Below, in pieces: positions 59,563 to 64,000 of a stretch of DNA of 64,000 nucleotides. The notes under the pieces were generated by a model, which worked only from the letters and a program-made list of their open reading frames with translations, did no database searches and was not told where the DNA came from. Where the stretch lies: assembly GCA_965223435.1 (NCBI GenBank), contig CBDCWQ010000007.1, positions 156,756 through 220,755 on the forward strand. The letters are read 5' to 3'. The position numbers were made by a program, and so were the translations under genes. Position 1 is the first letter of the stretch, and each line of letters begins with the position of its first letter. The stretch is from CBDCWQ01 sp965223435 (GTDB taxonomy: Bacteria; Myxococcota; Kuafuiibacteriia; Kuafuiibacteriales; Kuafuiibacteriaceae).

Positions 59563-61785
59563 TCAATGGGCAATCGCCATGAGCGCATCCGCGCCTGAAA
59601 TAAGTTTTCGGGCCATGAGCATCGAGGCACATTGTCGAAATGGAACCAAATCGCGACTCTCATTGGCCATCTCTCGAATCTCGGAAAAACTCTTGTCCGC
59701 CATCAGGGCAGCCCGAATTTCGTCGGTCACCTTGAGAAATTCAACCATAGCGACGCGGCCCTTGTACCCGGTGTTGTCACACGCGTCACACCCTACAGGC
59801 ACCGGGAGCTGGGCTTGGGTCCCTGTCTCGAGCAACCGGTGTTTGGCCATGCTTTCAACCATGATGGGCGGCGGGGAGTCGGTGGTTACGCACGTTGCGC
59901 ACAAGCGAGCTCCAAGCCTCTGTACGACAATAAGCGACAAGCCCTGCGCCATCAACGATCGTGCGCAGCCCAAGCTCTCGAGACGCTGGAGGGTCGAAAT
60001 GGCGTTGTTCGCGTGAATTGAAGTCATCAAGAGGTGCCCGGAAATGGCTGCTTCGAGTGCCATTTGCGCGGTCTCTTGATCTCGCGTTTCTCCGACCACG
60101 ATGACATCCGGGTCCTGTCGAAGCATCGCTCGAAGCACTTGCGGAAAGCCTAGCCCCACGGCGGCATTCACTTGAATCTGCGTCGTCCCCGACAAACGGT
60201 ATTCGATGGGGTCTTCTACGGTCACAACATTGGTATCGGGGCGTGCCTTAATGCGTTCGTGAAGCACAGAATAGAGACTGGAGCTCTTCCCAGACCCCGT
60301 GCCCCCAGCCACAACGATCGAACCCGAATGCTGGTTGAGCGCCACCCGCACAGCCTGCAACGCACGAGAATCCAAGAAGGTCTGTTCCAATGGACGCAAT
60401 ATGGAAGAGGCTTCGCACACCCTGAGAACGATCTTTTCACCCCGAGAGGCAGGCACGGTTGAAATCCTGAGATCGACCTCTCGAGATCCGATGGACAGCC
60501 CCACCCTCCCATCCTGGGGAAGCCTCTTCTCGGTGATATCCAGGCCCGCAAGAACCTTGACCCGTGCGACCAGTGCTTTGGAAAAGGACCCTGGAATGAA
60601 ATCAGGCCAGTCTTCCAGCATGCCGCTGACCCTCAAGCGAACCCGGATCGCATTTCGATCGGTTTCGATGTGAATGTCTGACGCCTGCCGCCGAATGGCC
60701 ACCGCGATAATGCGGTTTACGACCCGCATCACTTCTTCGCCAGCAACCCGGATTTCCTTGTCTGCGTCACGTTCCGCGTCATCGGCATCAAAGGTCATCT
60801 GCTCTTCCATCGTTTGTCCCGATGCAGATTTTCCTGACGGTTTGCTGCCCGGCTTGAGTCGAATCAACGACGCACCAAAGTCGTCCATGGCAATCGCCAC
60901 AACCTGAATATCGACGGATTGCAGAATGCGCTTGACGGCGGCGAGAGCACTGACATTGCGGGGGGAGACCATCCCCACGGTGAGCACCTTGCCCCGAAGC
61001 TGAAGCGGAAGAAGACGATGTTCTCGAATCACCCGCAGCGGAACCATATTCAAAACCTTGGGATCGACAGTGTATTCCGAGACTTCCACATAGGGGATGA
61101 CGTCCGGGTTGGCACTCTGGCTGACGGGCGCCATTCCGACTTCGCACGTGGTCGGGGACGGTGCGGCTACGGCGGTCGCCGGTCTCATACTGAGAATACT
61201 CAGCTTAACAACCTTCGTTGCCAACAATTTCGTCATGGCATGCCCAACGGCGGGCACCCGTGCGAGCAATTGTTGAATAATTTCCCGCCGAACCTCAAGG
61301 ATCGTTAAATCACCCTGCGCGACCACCGCATGCTGATAAGCACCTTCCAGCACGGTCCCAATGACCGCGGCCACATCCCCCTCACGCAGGGACTCCACCT
61401 GAGAGGTTTCTCCGGTTCCGTGATTGACCGAGAGGACACTCGCCTGGCCGCGAAAAACGATACCCATCTTGTCCGCACTCTTACCGGCTTGGAACACGGT
61501 CGTGCCCGGCGAGTACTCTTTGGGTTTAAAGTGCCCCGAGACCTTGCCCAAGACGCTCGCGTCCGTGGTCTTGAACAGGGCAGAAGTGGAAAGAAATTTC
61601 TCGATCGCGGCGCGGTCCATAGAAACGGTCCGACCCGCCGATGAAACGTTTCTCGCGGCGGGTGCCGTGCTCGAATTTTGCCTTTGTGTCCCCGTCGAAG
61701 TCGACGTTCGGGTCGCACCCTGTGCCGCCGCGGCCTGGGTGGCGCTGCTTCCTCTTTTGTTCCGGCTCAGTATCGACGACCCCAT
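59563..61785 (-). CDS. PilB/GspE-type secretion ATPase with N-terminal cyclic-nucleotide-binding domain
   Basis: This 740-residue protein has an N-terminal Ser/Thr-rich region, then a cNMP-type barrel (about 55-185): ALFKTTDASVLGKVSGHFKPKEY, GIVFRGQASVLSVNHG, SLREGDVAAVIGTVLEG. Next is an MshEN-like domain (SEYTVDPKVLNMVPLRVIREHRLLPL) and the ATPase core with ASDIHIETDRNAIRVR, Walker A GGTGSGKSSS (about residue 460), Walker B DPDVIVVGETRD, and the tetracysteine CATC/CDAC zinc motif. It should assemble type IV pilus or type II secretion fibres; no pilus genes are adjacent. The ATG at 61785 is chosen; an upstream start at 61821 is possible. Confidence 0.9.
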   Translation of the reverse strand: MGSSILSRNKRGSSATQAAAAQGATRTSTSTGTQRQNSSTAPAARNVSSAGRTVSMDRAAIEKFLSTSALFKTTDASVLGKVSGHFKPKEYSPGTTVFQAGKSADKMGIVFRGQASVLSVNHGTGETSQVESLREGDVAAVIGTVLEGAYQHAVVAQGDLTILEVRREIIQQLLARVPAVGHAMTKLLATKVVKLSILSMRPATAVAAPSPTTCEVGMAPVSQSANPDVIPYVEVSEYTVDPKVLNMVPLRVIREHRLLPLQLRGKVLTVGMVSPRNVSALAAVKRILQSVDIQVVAIAMDDFGASLIRLKPGSKPSGKSASGQTMEEQMTFDADDAERDADKEIRVAGEEVMRVVNRIIAVAIRRQASDIHIETDRNAIRVRLRVSGMLEDWPDFIPGSFSKALVARVKVLAGLDITEKRLPQDGRVGLSIGSREVDLRISTVPASRGEKIVLRVCEASSILRPLEQTFLDSRALQAVRVALNQHSGSIVVAGGTGSGKSSSLYSVLHERIKARPDTNVVTVEDPIEYRLSGTTQIQVNAAVGLGFPQVLRAMLRQDPDVIVVGETRDQETAQMALEAAISGHLLMTSIHANNAISTLQRLESLGCARSLMAQGLSLIVVQRLGARLCATCVTTDSPPPIMVESMAKHRLLETGTQAQLPVPVGCDACDNTGYKGRVAMVEFLKVTDEIRAALMADKSFSEIREMANESRDLVPFRQCASMLMARKLISGADALMAIAH

Positions 61786-62097
61786 GCCACTGACGATAAC
61801 AACGCAAGGTTCGGTCCACAATCAGCGGTCTAGGGCTTGTGTTGCGCCTCTCAACCCCCAAAGACACACCCTGCAATAATGCTGTGCAATTTGCGTTTTC
61901 AAATCGCTACAACGCCTTCGGGTTCAAGGCCTGCGGAAGACATCATCACACACCGAGCGCCTGTGCACCACACGCGCTCCAAAAGGACTTCCAACTCAAT
62001 CGCTCCGGATCAGTTCGGTAGCAACCGCGTCGGCTGTCGAAGCACATGGAGCACAGCCTCTACGTGCCTCTTGGTCGCCGTGACCCTCGCGCGCCGC
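61786..62097. other. 312-base gap, no gene supported
   Basis: The stretch has no frame with coding character. It presumably holds the promoter of the PilB-type gene, but no strong boxes are visible. Confidence 0.4.
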
Positions 62098-62436
62098 TCA
62101 GGGGCAACGTGCGTCTCGGAGTTGTACCCCGGATGTCGCTGCCTGGGCCCGACAACGGTCCCGTTCCTGAGCCTCAGGATCTTGGGTCGGCGGAGGGCCC
62201 AACGGCTCGCGATGAACACTGGCCGCGGTTTTTCTCGGTCTTACACACAAACCTGATTCTCGGTCGCATTCTGTTGGCGGACTACAGGCCGAAAAGCAGC
62301 CTCCCAGTCCGCGATTCACCGCCGAGGAAGCGGCGCCAATTCCGGCACCCCACGCCGCATTCTCAACCGCCTCCGGGGCCGCGCTGCATGCCAGCCACGC
62401 AACACAGCCCCACGCTACGCATCCGGACCTGAACAA
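62098..62436 (-). CDS. Small Cys-rich lipoprotein
   Basis: This 112-residue protein has a short signal ending in WLAC (lipobox CVAWLAC), so it should be acylated and exported. The mature part contains GGCFSACSPPTECDRESGLCVR, a cysteine pattern common in lipoproteins of Myxococcota. The TTG at 62436 has AAAGG eight bases upstream and gives a normal short signal peptide; the open frame extends to 62526, which would give a poor signal. The function is unknown. Confidence 0.65.
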   Translation of the reverse strand: MFRSGCVAWGCVAWLACSAAPEAVENAAWGAGIGAASSAVNRGLGGCFSACSPPTECDRESGLCVRPRKTAASVHREPLGPPPTQDPEAQERDRCRAQAATSGVQLRDARCP

Positions 62437-62608
62437 GAGCGCTGCCTTTGTGGGTACGTCCGCTTTGGCTTTCTCACAGCCCAAAAAAGCCCCTTTGGTC
62501 ATCGACCGCATTAGGAAGGAAGCCACCGCCTTTGGTCAATCGAGCCCCAAGTCGTAGGTGACTGTGCGTCGACCGCCGACACGGCGTCAAAAGAAGTGAA
62601 CCGCGGGA

Positions 62609-63184
62609 TTACGGCTTGTCGAACGTCAACTCCATGGCTCGGACGCGGTTGTCGTGCCCCCCGCGCTTTGGGCGGCCGTCGGTCAAAGGAACGCGGTGAC
62701 TGCCCTTGTATAGGCCGGCGTGGATACCCATACGCCGAGCGCCGTAGGCCGGCGGGATCCAGATCGCAAAACGATCACGCACGATTTCACCAACCTGCCA
62801 CACGTCGGTGGGATAGCGCCCCCCTGCCGGGAAGTGGTCACCGTGGATCCGGGGCGCGCGGCCCTCCAGGGCGTCACCGTGGACAAAGACCTTGTAGTCT
62901 TCATCGGCAAGCTTCAAGACCTGCCAAAAAAACGTCACCTCCACGCGGCCCCGTTGGGGCCTTGGAGGGTCGAGGGTGTAGGCAGCCAGTTGGATGCTTT
63001 GTCCAAAAACCGCCCCCACCGGCTGTGCACCCGGGGGGACCTGTTTCAGGATGGTCCCATCGGCCAACGCCTCGCGGTCAAAATGCTGGCGTCGCTCGCG
63101 AACAGACTGCGGGTTGGGCAAACAGGTTGCCCACAAAAGGGCCCACAACCAAAGCAAAGTCGCGGCGCCTCGCCTATCAGTCAA
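62609..63184 (-). CDS. Exported protein with beta-sandwich domain, unknown function
   Basis: This 191-residue protein starts with a signal sequence (TLLWLWALLWATCLPNP), where LWATC may be a lipobox. The C-terminal part reads VEVTFFWQVLKLADEDYKVFVHG, then PAGGRYPTDVWQVGEIVRDRFAIWIPP and GIHAGLYKG, a pattern found in immunoglobulin-like domains of envelope proteins, including those appended to some glycosyltransferases. Its start overlaps the OmpA gene stop by four bases (ATGA), so the two are coupled. Confidence 0.65.
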   Translation of the reverse strand: MTDRRGAATLLWLWALLWATCLPNPQSVRERRQHFDREALADGTILKQVPPGAQPVGAVFGQSIQLAAYTLDPPRPQRGRVEVTFFWQVLKLADEDYKVFVHGDALEGRAPRIHGDHFPAGGRYPTDVWQVGEIVRDRFAIWIPPAYGARRMGIHAGLYKGSHRVPLTDGRPKRGGHDNRVRAMELTFDKP

Positions 63185-63996
63185 AGATCGACAGCCTCAA
63201 TCTTGGGCATAAGGATAATTTCCAGGCGCCGGTTGGCGCGCCGCCCTTCGTTGGTGCCGTTGTCCTCAACGGGATCAAACTCACCGTAGCCGGCCGCGAC
63301 CAATTGCTCTGCCGGTACCCCCTGCTTGATCATCAGCCGAACCACCTCGACCGCACGCGCGGTCGAAAGTTGCCAATTGTCTCGGAAACCGCGACGCACG
63401 GGGACGTTGTCGGTGTGACCCGCGATAAGAAAGTTTCGCCCGTCCACTTCTTTGAGCGCTTGGGCCACTTCGACCAGCGCCTTTTTCCCGGCGCGCTTCA
63501 GGTTTTTGCTTCCGGATGGAAACAACACGTTGTCGGGAAGTTTTACGGAGATTCGACCTTTTCTTCGAACCACTTCGAGTTGCCCCGCGTCGACCATCGA
63601 CTTGAGCCGCTCCGCCAGGTTCTTGAACTGCGCGGCCTCTTCCACGGCACGGGCGCGCATGCGACGAAGTTGTTCAACTTCTTGGGTTGTTGCTGCGAGC
63701 TCCGACTTCGCGCTGGCCAGCTGGGTGACGCGATCCCCAAGCTCGGTTCTCACTTGCTCAAGATCGCCCCCCATCCGAGAGACTTCGGTTTCCAGGCCCT
63801 GGATCATGCGGTCCTTGCTCTTGATGGCTTCTTCTTTTTTGGCCAGGTCCGCCGCCTGCGCGGCCTGCATCTTTTTCATCTCTTGGTCGTAGGCGCTGCG
63901 CTCTTGGTCCAAGGCGCGCTGATGGTCCTCCTGAGAAATACCACAGGCCAACAGCGGGGCGGCGACAAACGTACATAAGGCGATTTTGGCGTGCAT
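63181..63996 (-). CDS. OmpA-family peptidoglycan-binding lipoprotein
   Basis: This 271-residue protein has a lipoprotein signal ending LLACG, a coiled coil at residues 25-130 (QRALDQERSAYDQEMKKMQ, then EEAIKSKDRMIQGLETEVSRM), and a C-terminal OmpA/MotB domain with NVLFPSGSKNLKRAG, FLIAGHTDNVPV, DNWQLSTARAVEVVRLM and RRANRRLEIILMP. The domain binds peptidoglycan through conserved Asp and Arg residues. The protein is probably outer-membrane anchored and links it to the wall. It begins two codons from the window end, upstream of the exported protein gene. Confidence 0.92.
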   Translation of the reverse strand: MHAKIALCTFVAAPLLACGISQEDHQRALDQERSAYDQEMKKMQAAQAADLAKKEEAIKSKDRMIQGLETEVSRMGGDLEQVRTELGDRVTQLASAKSELAATTQEVEQLRRMRARAVEEAAQFKNLAERLKSMVDAGQLEVVRRKGRISVKLPDNVLFPSGSKNLKRAGKKALVEVAQALKEVDGRNFLIAGHTDNVPVRRGFRDNWQLSTARAVEVVRLMIKQGVPAEQLVAAGYGEFDPVEDNGTNEGRRANRRLEIILMPKIEAVDL

Positions 63997-64000
63997 CAGA

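Overview
The window is 64 kb of GC-rich, gene-dense chromosome from a Gram-negative bacterium, most likely a Myxococcota/Deltaproteobacteria-type predator or glider relative. The evidence is three large Ser/Thr protein kinase genes plus TPR scaffolds, a hybrid histidine kinase, PilZ-like and PilB-type ATPase proteins, lipobox-bearing lipoproteins, many GTG/TTG starts, and a housekeeping core (rimP-nusA-rnpM-infB-ylxP-rbfA-truB-rpsO-pnp-dut-purB) on one strand. No phage, transposase, CRISPR array or plasmid function is visible. The assignment is inference from gene content, since no rRNA is present.

Layout. 1-3.9 kb (minus): tetrapyrrole operon, small unknown gene - ccsA/hemX - hemA - hemC - hemD (hemD runs off the window). 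4.1-5.0 kb (plus): thioredoxin and a membrane-anchored Mrr-like protein. 5.0-7.4 kb: TPR membrane protein with a good sigma70-type promoter. 7.6-10 kb: tRNA-Ala(CGC), a 67-residue protein and a UvrD/Rep-type helicase. 10-16 kb (minus): Ser/Thr kinase - aspartokinase with a histone-like basic tail - HhH protein - glycosyltransferase. 16-20.6 kb (plus): HK-REC-HK hybrid kinase, a small STAS-like protein, and another Ser/Thr kinase. 20.6-24.4 kb: small ORF, M29-like metallopeptidase, and a beta-propeller lipoprotein broken by two frameshifts. 24.6-31.5 kb: purC, scpA-scpB-rluB, aspS. 31.5-38 kb: PilZ-like protein divergent from an operon of an AGPS/GlcD-GlcE fusion flavoprotein, an Fe-S CCG protein and a lipid kinase. 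38-50.8 kb (minus): the long transcription/translation cluster listed above. 50.9-64 kb: nitroreductase, eukaryote-like ileS with a large insertion, nitrilase-family amidase, TPR-Ser/Thr kinase, cNMP-domain PilB ATPase, and three envelope proteins ending in an OmpA-family lipoprotein.

How they work together. Several minus-strand operons are tightly coupled by ATGA/GTGA/TGATG junctions (ccsA-hemA, STPK-lysC, HhH-GT4, rnpM-infB, rbfA-truB, dut-purB, envelope protein-OmpA). The most noteworthy points are: an intrinsic terminator placed directly before rimP, which looks like an attenuator of the nusA operon; a very long hairpin between rpsO and pnp, which looks like a PNPase autoregulation/RNase III site; Lys/Arg-rich tails added to LysC and RluB; the fused flavoprotein plus Fe-S plus diacylglycerol-kinase-like operon, a candidate unusual ether-lipid or 2-hydroxyacid oxidation system; and a two-histidine-kinase phosphorelay protein next to a STAS-like protein and a Ser/Thr kinase.
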